The notes under the pieces are model-generated. The model was not told the DNA's origin. It saw only the letters and a list, made by a program, of their open reading frames with translations, and searched no databases. From the NCBI RefSeq assembly GCF_019457475.1, contig NZ_CP080413.1:3286001-3350000 (forward strand): DNA of 64,000 nt, read 5' to 3'. The position numbers and the translations under genes are program-made. This stretch comes from Shewanella acanthi. Its GTDB lineage: Bacteria; Pseudomonadota; Gammaproteobacteria; Enterobacterales; Shewanellaceae. Numbering within the stretch: position 1 is the stretch's first letter; each line of letters begins with the position of its first letter. Of the stretch, positions 28,298 to 38,629 are shown in pieces.

Positions 28298-29143
28298 ATG
28301 ATGCCAGTTGAATTGATTAAACCGCCGGTGCTGCTCATCCACGGAATGTGGGGAACAGATGAAGCCATGTTCGAACTGAAAGCCGAGTTTGAACAACAGG
28401 GCTACAGTGTCGAGGCCCTATGTTTACCTATGCACAAACCTAAAGCCAGTTACACTAATGCCGATAAAAATGCCTTGGCGCAAACGAGTCTTGAGGATTA
28501 TGTCAACTTTATCATCGCTAAGGTGGACAACTTAAAAGTGCCTCCCATTTTGGTGGGTCACTCCATGGGGGGGGTACTCGCACAGCTTGTCGCCACTAGG
28601 GTACATGTTAACAAACTGGTGCTTATCTCCTCGGCTGCGCCAGGGGGGATTAACAGTTGGAGTTGGTCGATGATTCGTACCTTTGGTCGCAATCTATTAC
28701 TGTTTCCACTGTGGAAGAAAGTCACCGAAATCGGCCTTGCCAATGTGCAATACGGCATTGCCAATACCCAGAGTATTGATGTGCAGCGCTTTATCGCCGA
28801 TAACGCTACCTACGAGTCAGGGCGAGCGACCTTCCAAATTGGGATTGGTGGTATGTTTCCCAATGGCTTTGCACGAGTCGATGCTAAACGTATTCAGTGC
28901 CCCATGTTAATCGTTGGTGGAACGGCTGACCGAATTACGCCTATCACAATCCAGCGAGCCATCGCCAAGAAATACGGAGCTATCGCCAAGCTAGTTGAAA
29001 TACCCGGAGCTTGCCACTGGACCGTGGGCGGCAGTCATCTTAAGGCGGTCAGCACTGAGATTTTTACCTGGCTTAGCAAGCCCTTTATGGTGGAAAACGC
29101 CCAAATTAGCACCTTGCCTCCCAAAGCTAGCGGCGGTAATTAA
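28298..29143 (+). CDS. alpha/beta hydrolase, partner of the monooxygenase
   Basis: A 281-residue soluble alpha/beta-hydrolase. VLLIHGMWGTDE near 11 gives the oxyanion region, GHSMGG (Ser89) the nucleophile elbow, IVGGTADRITP near 206 the acid (Asp) and CHWTVGG the catalytic His near 235. GGAGAG precedes the ATG. With the upstream Baeyer-Villiger-type enzyme it forms a plausible two-step route: ketone to ester, then ester to alcohol plus acid. Comparable esterase-BVMO gene pairs are known in alkanone and cyclic ketone degradation. An esterase function is inference; haloperoxidase- or lipase-like activity would look similar. Confidence 0.85.
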   Translation: MMPVELIKPPVLLIHGMWGTDEAMFELKAEFEQQGYSVEALCLPMHKPKASYTNADKNALAQTSLEDYVNFIIAKVDNLKVPPILVGHSMGGVLAQLVATRVHVNKLVLISSAAPGGINSWSWSMIRTFGRNLLLFPLWKKVTEIGLANVQYGIANTQSIDVQRFIADNATYESGRATFQIGIGGMFPNGFARVDAKRIQCPMLIVGGTADRITPITIQRAIAKKYGAIAKLVEIPGACHWTVGGSHLKAVSTEIFTWLSKPFMVENAQISTLPPKASGGN

Positions 29144-29186
29144 TCGCAAACACTTGAGCGAGAGTAAGCTTCAAACAGCAAAACAA

Positions 29187-29222
29187 AACCCGCGTTAAGG
29201 CTACTTAACGCGGGTTCTTCTT
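29187..29222 (+). terminator. terminator after the hydrolase gene
   Basis: AACCCGCGTTAA / TTAACGCGGGTT, a 12-bp stem with a GGCTAC-type loop and CTTCTT after it, about 45 bases past the hydrolase stop. The T run is weak. Confidence 0.65.
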
Positions 29223-29311
29223 AAAACTTATGCACTCGATTTGATGATTGAGCTTCTAGTCTTAGTGCCCAAGTTCAATTCAAAAAAACAGCCTAAATAC
29301 TAGCCCTCAAA

Positions 29312-30529
29312 TTAGTCACCAAAGTCATCGAGCATAATGTTTTCGCTTTCAACACCAAGGCTCTCAAGCATATTGATAACAGATGAGTTCATGATCGGTG
29401 GGCCACACATATAAAACTCACAATCCTCGGGCGCTTTATGATTTTTGAGGTAATTTTCATATAGCACGTTATGGATAAAACCGGTGTAACCCGTCCAGTT
29501 ATCCTCTGGTAGCGGCTCCGACAGCGCCACATGCCAAACAAAGTTGTCATTCTCAGCGGCTAAGGTATCGAAGTCCTCCTGATAGAAGACTTCACGACTT
29601 GAGCGGGCGCCATACCAGAAGCTCATCTTACGCTTAGTGTGCTTGCTCTTAAGTTGATCGAAGATATGTGAGCGCATTGGCGCCATACCCGCACCACCAC
29701 CGATAAACACCATTTCGGCATCGGTATCCTTCACGAAAAACTCACCAAACGGACCTGATATAGTCACCTTGTCACCCGCTTTAAGATTAAAGATGTAGGA
29801 TGACATCTTACCCGGTGGCAAATCATTTGAAGGCGGGGTCGCGATACGCACGTTCAGCATAATGCGCCCCTTCTCGTCTGGGTAGTTCGCCATCGAATAG
29901 GCGCGCAACACGTCTTCTTTCACGGTCGACACGAGGTCGAACAGGCCGTATTTTTCCCAGTCGTCGCGGTACATCGCAGGAATATCAAAGTCAGCGTATT
30001 TCACCTCATGGGCGGGCGCCTCAATTTGAATATACCCCCCCGCCTTAAAGTGCACATCTTCGCCCTCAGGGAGTTTCAATAATAACTCTTTGATAAAGGT
30101 GGCTTTGTTATCGTTAGATATCACTTCACATTGCCACTTCTTCACGCCAAAGATTTCTTCTTCAAGCTCCAATTCCATATCAGCTTTCACCGCCACCTGA
30201 CAGGCTAAACGGCAGCCCTCTTTGGCTTCTTTCTTGGTGATATGGCCCTGCTCGGTTGGCAGAATATCGCCACCGCCGGATTTCACTTTAACGCGGCACT
30301 GACCGCAGGTACCACCGCCGCCACAGGCCGATGGAATAAAGATGTTTTTACCCGCCAACGCGCCTAATAATTTGTCGCCCGCGGCCACTTTAATGGTCTT
30401 TTCGGCATCGTCGTTGATGCCAATGGTGATTTCACCAGACAAGACTAATTTCTTTTTGGCGATAAGGATCACTATCACCAGCAAGCACACCACTAAGGTG
30501 AACATGCCTATACCAATTGCCATTTCCAT
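29312..30529 (-). CDS. nqrF: Na+-translocating NADH:quinone reductase subunit F
   Basis: NADH-oxidising subunit of the Nqr sodium pump, inserted in the inner membrane, 405 residues. It carries an N-terminal anchor helix, a 2Fe-2S ferredoxin domain ([14 protein letters not shown] near 68-81, then CRLACQV near 110), an FAD domain (RAYSMANYP near 208) and an NADH domain ([12 protein letters not shown] near 275, then the C-terminal [19 protein letters not shown]). NADH electrons pass FAD to 2Fe-2S and onward. Last gene of nqrABCDEF; a 66-base gap separates it from nqrE. Neither an apbE nor an nqrM gene follows, so those maturation factors must be encoded elsewhere. Confidence 0.97.
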   Translation of the reverse strand: MEMAIGIGMFTLVVCLLVIVILIAKKKLVLSGEITIGINDDAEKTIKVAAGDKLLGALAGKNIFIPSACGGGGTCGQCRVKVKSGGGDILPTEQGHITKKEAKEGCRLACQVAVKADMELELEEEIFGVKKWQCEVISNDNKATFIKELLLKLPEGEDVHFKAGGYIQIEAPAHEVKYADFDIPAMYRDDWEKYGLFDLVSTVKEDVLRAYSMANYPDEKGRIMLNVRIATPPSNDLPPGKMSSYIFNLKAGDKVTISGPFGEFFVKDTDAEMVFIGGGAGMAPMRSHIFDQLKSKHTKRKMSFWYGARSSREVFYQEDFDTLAAENDNFVWHVALSEPLPEDNWTGYTGFIHNVLYENYLKNHKAPEDCEFYMCGPPIMNSSVINMLESLGVESENIMLDDFGD

Positions 30530-30595
30530 TCTATAAACCCTTTTATAGCTCTTTATAAAAAGAATGCTGTTCTATGTCTCAGGTACAAATACCCG

Positions 30596-31204
30596 TTAAA
30601 GTGAAATACCAGAGAAAGACATAAAGCCCAGCGCCATTAGCCCAGTGGTAATAAAGGTGATCCCAATGCCCTGCAGCCCCTCTGGGATTGCATGGAATTT
30701 CATCCGCTCACGAAGACCCGCCAGCATCACAATGGCCACCGCCCAACCTGTACCAGAACCCATGGCAAATACCGCCGATTCGGCAAGGCTATAGTCACGG
30801 TTTGCCATAAAAATCACCCCGGCAAAAATCGCGCAGTTAACTGTTAACAGTGGCAGGAAGATCCCGAGTGAGTCATAGAGGCTAGGAATGTATTTATCTA
30901 AAAACATTTCCAAAATTTGTACTAATGCCGCGATAACCCCGATAAAGGTGATGAGCTGTAAGTAGCTTAAATCGATATTGGGTAGGCCCGCCCACGCCAG
31001 CGCACCCGGTGATAACACCTTGGCATAAATCAGCTGGTTTAACGGCACAGCCAAGGTCATCACCACAATGACCGCAATACCCAGTCCAAAGGCTGTTGAT
31101 ACCTTTTTAGACACGGCTAAGAAGGTACACATACCGAGGAAGAACGACAGCGCCATATTGTCGAGGAATGTGGCCTGTAAAAAGAGATTAATATAGTGTT
31201 CCAT
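30596..31204 (-). CDS. nqrE: Na+-translocating NADH:quinone reductase subunit E
   Basis: Integral membrane subunit of Nqr, 202 residues and six helices, of the NqrDE/RnfAE family. The start [34 protein letters not shown] is typical, with a Cys in helix 1 that pairs with one in helix 4 ([10 protein letters not shown]) to hold the intramembrane Fe centre with Nqr[21 protein letters not shown] is the conserved C-terminal half motif. It follows nqrD with 9 bases between, and its fold is an inverted duplicate of NqrD. Confidence 0.97.
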   Translation of the reverse strand: MEHYINLFLQATFLDNMALSFFLGMCTFLAVSKKVSTAFGLGIAVIVVMTLAVPLNQLIYAKVLSPGALAWAGLPNIDLSYLQLITFIGVIAALVQILEMFLDKYIPSLYDSLGIFLPLLTVNCAIFAGVIFMANRDYSLAESAVFAMGSGTGWAVAIVMLAGLRERMKFHAIPEGLQGIGITFITTGLMALGFMSFSGISL

Positions 31205-31213
31205 ATCCGTTCC

Positions 31214-31834
31214 TTAACCGCGTTTACGCTGGATCACGTTAATGGTCCAAATCAGCACACCAATCAGGAAGAAGGCGCTGGGGGGTAACTTGAACATCTC
31301 GTTGGGTAAGTACCAACCACCGTTCTCTACCGTGGTTAACACGCTATGGCCAAACAAATTACCTGTGCCTAATAACTCACGCACAAAAGCCACACTGATA
31401 AGCACAAAACCATAACCCGCGGCGTTGCCCACTGCATCGACAACGGCAAGGTGCGGTGGATACTTCATCGCAAACGCTTCGGCGCGTCCCATGATGATGC
31501 AATTTGTGATGATAAGTCCCACAAACACTGACAACTGCTTAGACAGTTCGTAGGCCACATCCTGAAGCACCATATCCACGATAATCACCAATGAGGCAAT
31601 GACCGTCATTTGAGCAATGATCCGCACACTATTAGGGATAAAATTCCGGATACTCGAGATAATCAGGTTCGAGAAAACCAATACGAAGGTCACCGCCAGC
31701 GTCATCACCACGGCGGTTTGCATTGAGTTACTCACCGCCAGTGCCGAACACACGCCCAGCACTTGCATCGCCACGGGGTTGTTGGCAAACACCGGCCCCG
31801 CTAACATGTCACGCATCGATAAAGAGTGACTCAT
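31214..31834 (-). CDS. nqrD: Na+-translocating NADH:quinone reductase subunit D
   Basis: Six-helix membrane subunit of Nqr, 206 residues, partner of Nqr[21 protein letters not shown] (Cys in helix 1) and [15 protein letters not shown] (Cys in helix 4) carry the conserved cysteines for the Fe site at the NqrD/E interface; [14 protein letters not shown] follows. Its ATG overlaps the nqrC stop (4 bases), showing tight coupling. Confidence 0.97.
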   Translation of the reverse strand: MSHSLSMRDMLAGPVFANNPVAMQVLGVCSALAVSNSMQTAVVMTLAVTFVLVFSNLIISSIRNFIPNSVRIIAQMTVIASLVIIVDMVLQDVAYELSKQLSVFVGLIITNCIIMGRAEAFAMKYPPHLAVVDAVGNAAGYGFVLISVAFVRELLGTGNLFGHSVLTTVENGGWYLPNEMFKLPPSAFFLIGVLIWTINVIQRKRG

Positions 31835-32661
31835 TGCGCACCTCCATTCTCTAGTTGAGAGCCACCTTGAGAGCCTGCTTGCGGATCAGCCAGACCTTCA
31901 GTTGCCTTTAACTGTTTGAAGAAGGTCTGAAAGCCCTCTTCACCGAACCAAAACTCAACGGCACGTTGTAAGCCTCGGCCCGTCATGGTCGCGCCGCTTA
32001 CCGCATCCACGCCATGGGTGTCGCCCTCTTTGGCGCCGCCCTTAACAAGACGCATCGCAAACTTGCCATTGTCATCAAAGAGTTTTTTACCCTTCCACAA
32101 CCCTAGCCAATCTGGATCGGTAATAAAGTCACCAATACCTGGCGTTTCACCATGCTCGTAAACCACTATGCCCTTAACGGTATTGAGATCAGGCTCCACC
32201 GCCATATAACCATAGATAATCGACCAAAGACCCTTTCCGTAGAATGGCACAACCACACTCGATAGCTTGCCGTTATCATCGAACACCTTAAACACACGCA
32301 CATCGTTAGCGCGGGTTTTGATTTTGGCGATATCCTTTTTCGGCGTGCTTGAGGTATCGGGATTAATCGCCGCCATGCGCTCATCGAAATCGAGCACATT
32401 AGTGTCAGAATCCACTTTACCGGTATCGAGGTTAATCAATAATGGCTTCACCGACTTAGCAAAAATATCCCTAAACTCAGTGCCTTCGCCTAAACCCACA
32501 TCGGAGGCCATCAGCACAAAGCGTTGCAGTTCATCGCGTTTTTTAGCCAGCTTGCGCTCTTTTAAAATTCCCGCAGTGCCGGTGATCATAAATGAGCACA
32601 GCAAGCAGAGCGTGATGGTGAAGATCATGGTCCCCACCACAGTATCTTTCTTAAAGGCCAT
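31831..32661 (-). CDS. nqrC: Na+-translocating NADH:quinone reductase subunit C
   Basis: Periplasm-facing FMN subunit of Nqr, 276 residues. One N-terminal membrane helix ([21 protein letters not shown]) is followed by a periplasmic FMN-binding domain. The Thr of SGATMT ([13 protein letters not shown] near 236) is the covalent FMN attachment site filled by ApbE. The C-terminus after the FMN domain is a low-complexity Gln/Gly/Ser tail, longer than in Vibrio. It overlaps the end of nqrB by 11 bases and the start of nqrD by 4. Confidence 0.96.
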   Translation of the reverse strand: MAFKKDTVVGTMIFTITLCLLCSFMITGTAGILKERKLAKKRDELQRFVLMASDVGLGEGTEFRDIFAKSVKPLLINLDTGKVDSDTNVLDFDERMAAINPDTSSTPKKDIAKIKTRANDVRVFKVFDDNGKLSSVVVPFYGKGLWSIIYGYMAVEPDLNTVKGIVVYEHGETPGIGDFITDPDWLGLWKGKKLFDDNGKFAMRLVKGGAKEGDTHGVDAVSGATMTGRGLQRAVEFWFGEEGFQTFFKQLKATEGLADPQAGSQGGSQLENGGAQ

Positions 32662-33865
32662 GACGTTTTACTCTCCGTTTGATGTTGGCACGAGCCACCA
32701 TGTAATCTAAAAGTGGTGCCCAAAGGTTGGCGAACAGAATCGCTAACATCACGCCCTCGGGCATTTTAGGATTCGCCACACGGATAAGAACCGTCATAAA
32801 ACCAATCAGAATACCGTAGGCAATTTTGCCCTGACGGGTATACGCGGTTGTTACAGGGTCAGTCGCCATAAACATCATCGCGATAGCAAAACCACCCGTG
32901 ACTAAATGCCATGTCCACGGCATAGACATCATCTGGTTTGTACTAGAACCGATAACATTGAAGAGGGTTGCGGTCGCAATCATGCCGACCATGACGCCCG
33001 CTACGATGCGCCAATCGGCTAAGCGGGTCACGAGCAACATTAAACCGCCGATAAGAATAGCCAATGTGCTAGTTTCACCAATGGCGCCCACGGTAAAGCC
33101 AAAGAAATTATTCCACCAGTTTGGATCGCTAAAGGCGCTATACCAGCTGTAGTCGGCAAATTGCAGCTTGCCTGCAGCAGCTTGCGTCAGGGCCGTTGCA
33201 CCCGAAAAACCATCCACGGCCACCAGTTGCTTAAGCGCTTGCACTTCGGTTGGGTAGGCAAAATAGATAAAGGCTAGACCCGCCATTGCAGGGTTAAGGA
33301 AGTTATATCCCATACCACCGAACAGCTCTTTAGCCACTACAACACCAAAGCTGATGCCAATCACCACAATCCACAGCGGGGTCGATACCGGCAGGATTAA
33401 AGTGAACAACAGTGCGGTAACGAAGAAACCTTCATGTAATTCCTGACGGCGCACCTTAGCAAATACCACTTCCCAGAAAAGGCTAGTCAGTAAAGCTGTC
33501 AGATAAATCGGTAGGAAAAAACTTAACCCGTAGAAAAAACGTCCAACGCCACCGGTATCGGCACTTAAGCCGCCTGTAACAGTATTGAACAGAAATAATT
33601 TCCAAGTCTCGGGTGTGCCTAGGCCACTCGCCAGTGCGATTTGCGCTTGCAAACCTAAGTTATATAAACCGAAAAGAATGGTCGGTAATAAACACAGGCC
33701 CACTAAGGTCATGGTACGTTTTACGTCAATCGCGTCACGGACATGTACTTTACCCTTAGTACTGCGACCGTTGGCGATCACTAGAGAGCGCACAAACCCC
33801 TTAATCGACTTGCCCGAAGCGTAATAGTCTTCCTGTAAATCAGGCTTTTTAGATTGCTTGGTCAT
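32651..33865 (-). CDS. nqrB: Na+-translocating NADH:quinone reductase subunit B
   Basis: Large membrane subunit of Nqr, 404 residues and about ten helices, carrying covalent FMN and thought to form the Na+ channel and part of the quinone site. GFSGATALTQ near 224 includes the Thr of the SGAT flavinylation motif; GGMGYNFLNPAMAGLAF near 170 and the MFMATDPVTTAYTRQGK segment near 335 are family hallmarks. The start codon overlaps the last base of nqrA and its end overlaps nqrC by 11 bases. Confidence 0.97.
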   Translation of the reverse strand: MTKQSKKPDLQEDYYASGKSIKGFVRSLVIANGRSTKGKVHVRDAIDVKRTMTLVGLCLLPTILFGLYNLGLQAQIALASGLGTPETWKLFLFNTVTGGLSADTGGVGRFFYGLSFFLPIYLTALLTSLFWEVVFAKVRRQELHEGFFVTALLFTLILPVSTPLWIVVIGISFGVVVAKELFGGMGYNFLNPAMAGLAFIYFAYPTEVQALKQLVAVDGFSGATALTQAAAGKLQFADYSWYSAFSDPNWWNNFFGFTVGAIGETSTLAILIGGLMLLVTRLADWRIVAGVMVGMIATATLFNVIGSSTNQMMSMPWTWHLVTGGFAIAMMFMATDPVTTAYTRQGKIAYGILIGFMTVLIRVANPKMPEGVMLAILFANLWAPLLDYMVARANIKRRVKRHGL

Positions 33866-35250
33866 TAACCTTCCCTCTCGATCACATCTAGACAGGCACG
33901 TAACTCTTTACCGAAGTCGTATTTCCCAGGGCACACGAAGGTACACAGGGCCAAATCTTCCTCATCCAGCTCCAGTGCGCCTAAGGCCTGCGCCTCGTCT
34001 GTGTCGCGCACCACTAAGTCGCGCACTAACAGCGTCGGCAAAATATCCAACGGCATCACGCGATCGAGCTGACCAAAGGCCATCATGGCACGGGCAGAGC
34101 CGCCCTGACGGGTGGTAAATTCGAAGGTTTTACTGAGGCCGAATAAACGGGATGTCACTGTGCGGGTAATCGAAAACTTATCCGAACCACCGCGAACCCA
34201 AGGCAATACGCGGTGTTTATCGTCTTCGGCGAGTAATGAAATCTGATTGTGGAAACGCCCTAAAAAGTCGTGCACTGATTTAGCGGTATGCCCCGACAGC
34301 ACTGAGCCCGAAACCACACGAATATTGCCAGGGCGTACTTCATCGGCCACAACAGCGCTTAATTGCGCCCCAAGTTGGGTGCGTAATAGACGGGGATTAA
34401 GCGCACTTGGACCCCCAATAGCCACCACGCGGTCGGTATATAACTCACCAGTCTGGAACAGTTTGCCGTAGGCAATCACATCCTGATAGCCGATATGCCA
34501 GACTTGGCGCTCAATACTCACAGGCAGAATGAAATGAATATGAGTACCCACTAAACCCGCAGGGTGCACACCGGCAAAACGGCGCAGTTCTACTTTAGGC
34601 AACGTTGTTTGAGCGAAGTTAGCATCAATTAAGGCTTCACCTTTGTCTTGGCACAGGTAAACCTTGCCTTCGGTCAAATGGCTCAGCACCTGTAAGCCCG
34701 CCTTAAAGGCATCGGCTTGTTCGCTAATAATCAAACGCGGATCGGCCGCTAACGGATTGGTATCCATCGCCGTCACGAAAATACCAGCAGGTTTAGTGTC
34801 AAGTGCTGGAACGCGGGAGAAAGGACGAGTACGCAGCGCAGTCCAAAGACCACTTTTCACTAATTGCGCCTGCACCACTTCAAAGGAAAGCGAAGCAATA
34901 TCTTGATGAATATCAAAGCGGATTTGCTCCTGCGCATCTTGGCCGTCACAGCGGATCACGACCGATTGCAACACACGGCGCAGCCCACGGTTAATAGCAA
35001 CAACCTCACCGCTGGCGGGGGCAGTAAACAGCACGCCTTCGGTCTTTTTATCTTCGAATAAAGGTTGGCCCTTTTTAACCCTATCGCCAATTTCCACCAG
35101 CATAGTCGGTTTTAAGCCAACATATTCCTCGCCCAGCAGTGCCACTTGCGATGGCCTATTTCCGGGTTCAATGATCTGCCGAGGCTCGCCAGCAATCGGC
35201 AAGTCAAGGCCTTTTTTGATCGTTATAATTTGGTTTGAAAGATCTGCCAT
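33865..35250 (-). CDS. nqrA: Na+-translocating NADH:quinone reductase subunit A
   Basis: Cytosolic subunit of Nqr associated with quinone binding, first gene of nqrABCDEF, 461 residues. The family start [16 protein letters not shown] is preceded by MADLSNQ, so I start at ATG 35250; the frame stays open upstream to 35406 but that stretch is not family-like. [24 protein letters not shown] near 55 is the biotinyl/lipoyl-like beta region, [33 protein letters not shown] near 155 the core motif. The operon as a whole uses NADH to pump Na+ outward, complementing NhaD in sodium cycling. The ribosome site is weak. Confidence 0.96.
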   Translation of the reverse strand: MADLSNQIITIKKGLDLPIAGEPRQIIEPGNRPSQVALLGEEYVGLKPTMLVEIGDRVKKGQPLFEDKKTEGVLFTAPASGEVVAINRGLRRVLQSVVIRCDGQDAQEQIRFDIHQDIASLSFEVVQAQLVKSGLWTALRTRPFSRVPALDTKPAGIFVTAMDTNPLAADPRLIISEQADAFKAGLQVLSHLTEGKVYLCQDKGEALIDANFAQTTLPKVELRRFAGVHPAGLVGTHIHFILPVSIERQVWHIGYQDVIAYGKLFQTGELYTDRVVAIGGPSALNPRLLRTQLGAQLSAVVADEVRPGNIRVVSGSVLSGHTAKSVHDFLGRFHNQISLLAEDDKHRVLPWVRGGSDKFSITRTVTSRLFGLSKTFEFTTRQGGSARAMMAFGQLDRVMPLDILPTLLVRDLVVRDTDEAQALGALELDEEDLALCTFVCPGKYDFGKELRACLDVIEREG

Positions 35251-35704
35251 CACAAATATCAACCATGAAAAAATTTTTAGATAAAAATAGAGTAGATGCT
35301 TATGGACAGATATTCCGCTATTGAGGTCACACTTCGGCGCATTTTCGTAATTTACATACGTAAATTTACATCCTTTTGTGACATTCATCGCCACATGGTG
35401 GAACAATGAACTTTAAATGTAGTTTTATAACGAACGAAGTAAAACTGAGATAAAATCTGATTTAGAAAGTGCTAATTTTATGAAAAATAACAAAAATAGC
35501 CGTTGTTGACGTCATTTCGACTGAAAAAGCCAAAATCCTCGTTTAGCGATTAAATTTAAACCAAAATCCAGCCCAATCCGTCTCCTGCCTTGAAACTTTA
35601 ACTGGTTATTTTTAAAGCACATCATTAATACCATTCGCATTAACCTTTGCTTTAAAGCAAAAGCTTGATAGCCTCGAAGTAAGACGATTGAGCAGGAGAG
35701 ATAG
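35251..35704. other. nqrA / aldo-keto reductase divergent intergenic region
   Basis: 454 AT-rich bases containing the nqr promoter (minus) and the aldo-keto reductase promoter (plus). TTTACATACGTAAATTTACAT at about 35350 holds the short palindrome TTTACATACGTAAA and is a possible operator. No gene is convincing here. Confidence 0.4.
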
Positions 35705-36745
35705 ATGGAATACAGACGCATACCGCATTCGAATCTCGAAGTCAGTAAAATCTGTTTAGGCACAATGACGTGGGGCGAGCAGAATACACAGGCAGAAGCC
35801 TTTGCTCAGCTCGATTACGCCATCGGAAATGGCATCAACTTTATCGATACCGCAGAAATGTACCCTGTGCCACCTAGGCCAGAAACCCAAGGGGAAACCG
35901 AGCGAATTTTAGGTCAATACATCAAGGCGCGCGGTAACCGTGACGATCTGATTATTGCCACTAAGATTGCGGCTCCCGGTGGAAAGAGCGACTACATTCG
36001 CAAAAAGATGGCGCTGGACTGGAACAACATTCATCAGGCGGTCGATGCATCGCTTGAGCGCTTACAAATCGATACCATCGATCTCTACCAACTGCACTGG
36101 CCGGATCGCAACACTAACTTCTTCGGACAACTCTTCTACGACGAACAAGAGATTGAGCAACAAACCCCCATCCTTGAAACCCTAGAGGCGCTTGCCGAAG
36201 TGATTCGTCAGGGTAAAGTGCGCTATATCGGTGTGTCGAACGAGACGCCGTGGGGCATTATGAAGTACCTACAGCTGGCGGAAAAACACGGCCTACCGCG
36301 CATCATCTCGGTACAAAATCCCTATAACCTGCTTAACCGTAGCTTTGAAGTCGGCATGAGTGAAATCAGCCACCGTGAAGAATTGCCACTGCTGGCCTAT
36401 TCGCCCTTAGCCTTTGGCGCATTATCGGGCAAGTACTGTAATAATCAATGGCCCGAAGGTGCGCGCTTAACCCTGTTTAAACGCTTTGCCCGCTACAACA
36501 GCTCGCAAATCGCCCTCGACGCCACAGCAGCCTATGTCGACTTAGCCCGCGAGTTTAACCTCTCGCCTGCGCAAATGGCATTAGCCTTTGTTAATTCTCG
36601 TAAATTTGTGGGCTCTAACATTATCGGAGCTACGGACTTGTACCAGCTGAAAGAAAATATCGACAGCTTGAAGGTCAGCCTGTCACCCGAGTTACTCACT
36701 CGACTCAACGAGTTATCGGATAAATTCAGACTGCCCTGCCCATAG
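35705..36745 (+). CDS. aldo/keto reductase, Tas-like
   Basis: NADPH-dependent oxidoreductase of 346 residues with the AKR barrel. YRRIPHSNLEVSKICLGTMTWGEQN begins the protein, FIDTAEMYPVPP near 47 has the catalytic Asp/Tyr, IATKIAAPGG near 87 the Lys, and YQLHWPDRNTNFFG near 133 the His. GSNIIGATDLYQLKENI near 304 is the nucleotide-binding C-terminal motif. MYPVPPRPETQG and the length identify the E. coli Tas subgroup, whose physiological substrate is unclear. GGAGAG precedes the ATG. Monocistronic, followed by a terminator. Confidence 0.92.
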   Translation: MEYRRIPHSNLEVSKICLGTMTWGEQNTQAEAFAQLDYAIGNGINFIDTAEMYPVPPRPETQGETERILGQYIKARGNRDDLIIATKIAAPGGKSDYIRKKMALDWNNIHQAVDASLERLQIDTIDLYQLHWPDRNTNFFGQLFYDEQEIEQQTPILETLEALAEVIRQGKVRYIGVSNETPWGIMKYLQLAEKHGLPRIISVQNPYNLLNRSFEVGMSEISHREELPLLAYSPLAFGALSGKYCNNQWPEGARLTLFKRFARYNSSQIALDATAAYVDLAREFNLSPAQMALAFVNSRKFVGSNIIGATDLYQLKENIDSLKVSLSPELLTRLNELSDKFRLPCP

Positions 36746-36763
36746 TGGATTAGCGCTATATGA

Positions 36764-36797
36764 TAAAAAATCGGGGACGTTACGTCCCCGATTTTTT
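36764..36797. terminator. bidirectional terminator
   Basis: AAAAAATCGGGGACG TTA CGTCCCCGATTTTTT: perfect 15-base arms between the convergent aldo-keto reductase and dbpA genes. Confidence 0.92.
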
Positions 36798-36833
36798 AGC
36801 CTGACAAATGCTTATTTCACTAAACGTTAGCGC

Positions 36834-38237
36834 TTATTTCATCAACCATGCGCGATAAGATTTACCTTTGATGCGGCCGCTAGTGATTTTACTGAGCGCC
36901 TTTTTAGCCACCTTGCGATTTACCGCCACATAGGCGCGGTAGTCCGTCACAAGGATTTTGCCGACCTGCGAGCCTTCGATACCATTCTCCCCTGTGAGGG
37001 CTCCTAAGATATCGCCTGGACGTAACTTCTCCTTTTTACCGCCATCAATTTGCAGGGTGATCATAATTGGCGCATTGGGCGCGGTACCCAACAAGCTTAA
37101 TGATGGCAGCGCTTCACTTTGAATATCGCGCTCTAAATACTCTTCTAACAGGGCAATTTTGTAGCCATCCTGATCGTTATAGAAGGTAAAAGCAGCGCCC
37201 TTACTGCCCGCACGGCCGGTGCGGCCAATGCGGTGAATATGCACTTCGGTATCAAAGGCAACGTGGTAGTTAAATACTGCGTCCAGCGCGTCGATATCTA
37301 AACCACGGGCAGCAACGTCGGTTGCCACCAGCACACAGGCACTCTTGTTGGCAAATTGCAGCAGGGTTTCATCCCTGTCACGCTGCTCTAAATCGCCGTG
37401 CAGGGCGATGACGCTAAAGCCAGCATCGCTGAGCTCGTCGGCCACTTTTTGGGTTTCGCGCTTGGTATTGCAAAACACCACAGCACTCTCAGGTTTGCGT
37501 TCCAGCAGTAATAATTGCAGCGCCTGCATGCGCGCCTTATCGTCGTTTAAGTGGTAAAAATGTTGCTCAATGGTGCTTTTTTCGTGGGTAACGGCCACTT
37601 TCACCATCACAGGGTTGTACATGATTTGCTTAGCGATCGATTGGATCTGCTCAGGGAAAGTCGCACTAAACAGCAGCGTTTGGCGCTCGCGTGGCGACTG
37701 CTCGATAATCGCATCCAGCTGGGGTTGGAAGCCCATTTCCAGCATACGGTCGGCTTCGTCCAGCACCAGCATGTTGAGGTTACTCAGGTCTAAACGGTTG
37801 CGTTCTAAGTGATCGACAATCCGACCCGGCGTGCCAACAATAATATGAGCACCATGTTCCAATGAGCCAATCTGCGGCCCCATAGGCACGCCACCACACA
37901 GGGTTAAGACTTTGACGTTGTGGATACCACGGGCAAGGGTGCGGATTTCCTGCGCGACTTGGTCTGCAAGCTCGCGAGTTGGACACAGCACTAAGGTCTG
38001 AATGCGAAAACGTTTCACGTCTAACTTGTTCAGCAACCCCAAACCAAAGGCGGCAGTCTTACCCGAACCTGTCTTGCCCTGACCAATCACGTCCTCGCCT
38101 GCTAAGATGGCTGGCAAGCTCTGCGCCTGAATTGGCGTCATCTCGTTGTAGCCCATAGTGGTAAGGTTCTCAAGCAGTTCGGTTTTTAGCTTAAGAGTCG
38201 AGAAAGCCATTGAAGGCTGAGTATCTGAATTGCTCAA
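36834..38237 (-). CDS. dbpA: ATP-dependent RNA helicase DbpA
   Basis: DEAD-box helicase acting on 23S rRNA hairpin 92 during 50S assembly, 467 residues. All motifs are present: Q motif (MTPIQAQSLP), GQGKTGSGKTAAF, PTRELA, VGTPGRI, DEAD, SAT, and HRIGRTGR. The C-terminal RNA-binding domain (KKEKLRPGDILGALTG and the terminal KGKSYRAWLMK) distinguishes DbpA from other DEAD proteins. I choose TTG at 38237 as start because AGGAT lies eight bases upstream; an ATG at 38270 and an internal ATG at 38210 have no ribosome site. TTG initiation implies restrained translation. Confidence 0.94.
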   Translation of the reverse strand: MSNSDTQPSMAFSTLKLKTELLENLTTMGYNEMTPIQAQSLPAILAGEDVIGQGKTGSGKTAAFGLGLLNKLDVKRFRIQTLVLCPTRELADQVAQEIRTLARGIHNVKVLTLCGGVPMGPQIGSLEHGAHIIVGTPGRIVDHLERNRLDLSNLNMLVLDEADRMLEMGFQPQLDAIIEQSPRERQTLLFSATFPEQIQSIAKQIMYNPVMVKVAVTHEKSTIEQHFYHLNDDKARMQALQLLLLERKPESAVVFCNTKRETQKVADELSDAGFSVIALHGDLEQRDRDETLLQFANKSACVLVATDVAARGLDIDALDAVFNYHVAFDTEVHIHRIGRTGRAGSKGAAFTFYNDQDGYKIALLEEYLERDIQSEALPSLSLLGTAPNAPIMITLQIDGGKKEKLRPGDILGALTGENGIEGSQVGKILVTDYRAYVAVNRKVAKKALSKITSGRIKGKSYRAWLMK

Positions 38238-38629
38238 GGCGAATATCCTGTGGTGGGTAACCCGCGCCATTGGTAGCTGCTCGTTGATTTAGCAGCGTTA
38301 ATCGCTTTAGCAGGTCACTGAAAATGCATTGTTTTTACTAACAAAATTGAATCATTCTGAGGGAAAGTCTGCTAACGCATGCGTATCACTTACATATATC
38401 TTGTAAAAAGCCCATTCCCAAAGCTCGGCTATTGTAGCAATAAAGCGCACGCTTTTCCTGAAGTCTTTGAAGTGTCTTCTGCAGGCTTTGGTAAAACGTC
38501 TTCAACTGGTTTAATAAAACATACTGAAGGGGCACCTCCGCTTGCTTCCCAACCACAACAAAAAGCCCAGCGCAGGGCTGGGCTTAAACTTTCATGGGCC
38601 TTAGATTTAAAAGCGTTCTTTTTCTTGCT
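38238..38629. other. dbpA-pirin intergenic region
   Basis: 392 bases without a convincing gene. It contains the pirin terminator near 38560-38586 and the dbpA promoter region. A plus-strand frame starting at 38379 runs through the terminator stem and looks like chance. Confidence 0.5.
38560..38586 (-). terminator. terminator downstream of the pirin gene
   Basis: Minus strand AGCCCAG CCCTGCG CTGGGCT followed by TTTTG, about 45 bases past the pirin stop. Confidence 0.75.

Noticed and set aside
35251-35406. N-terminal extension of nqrA
   Set aside because: The 52 extra residues are not NqrA-like and precede the usual family start.
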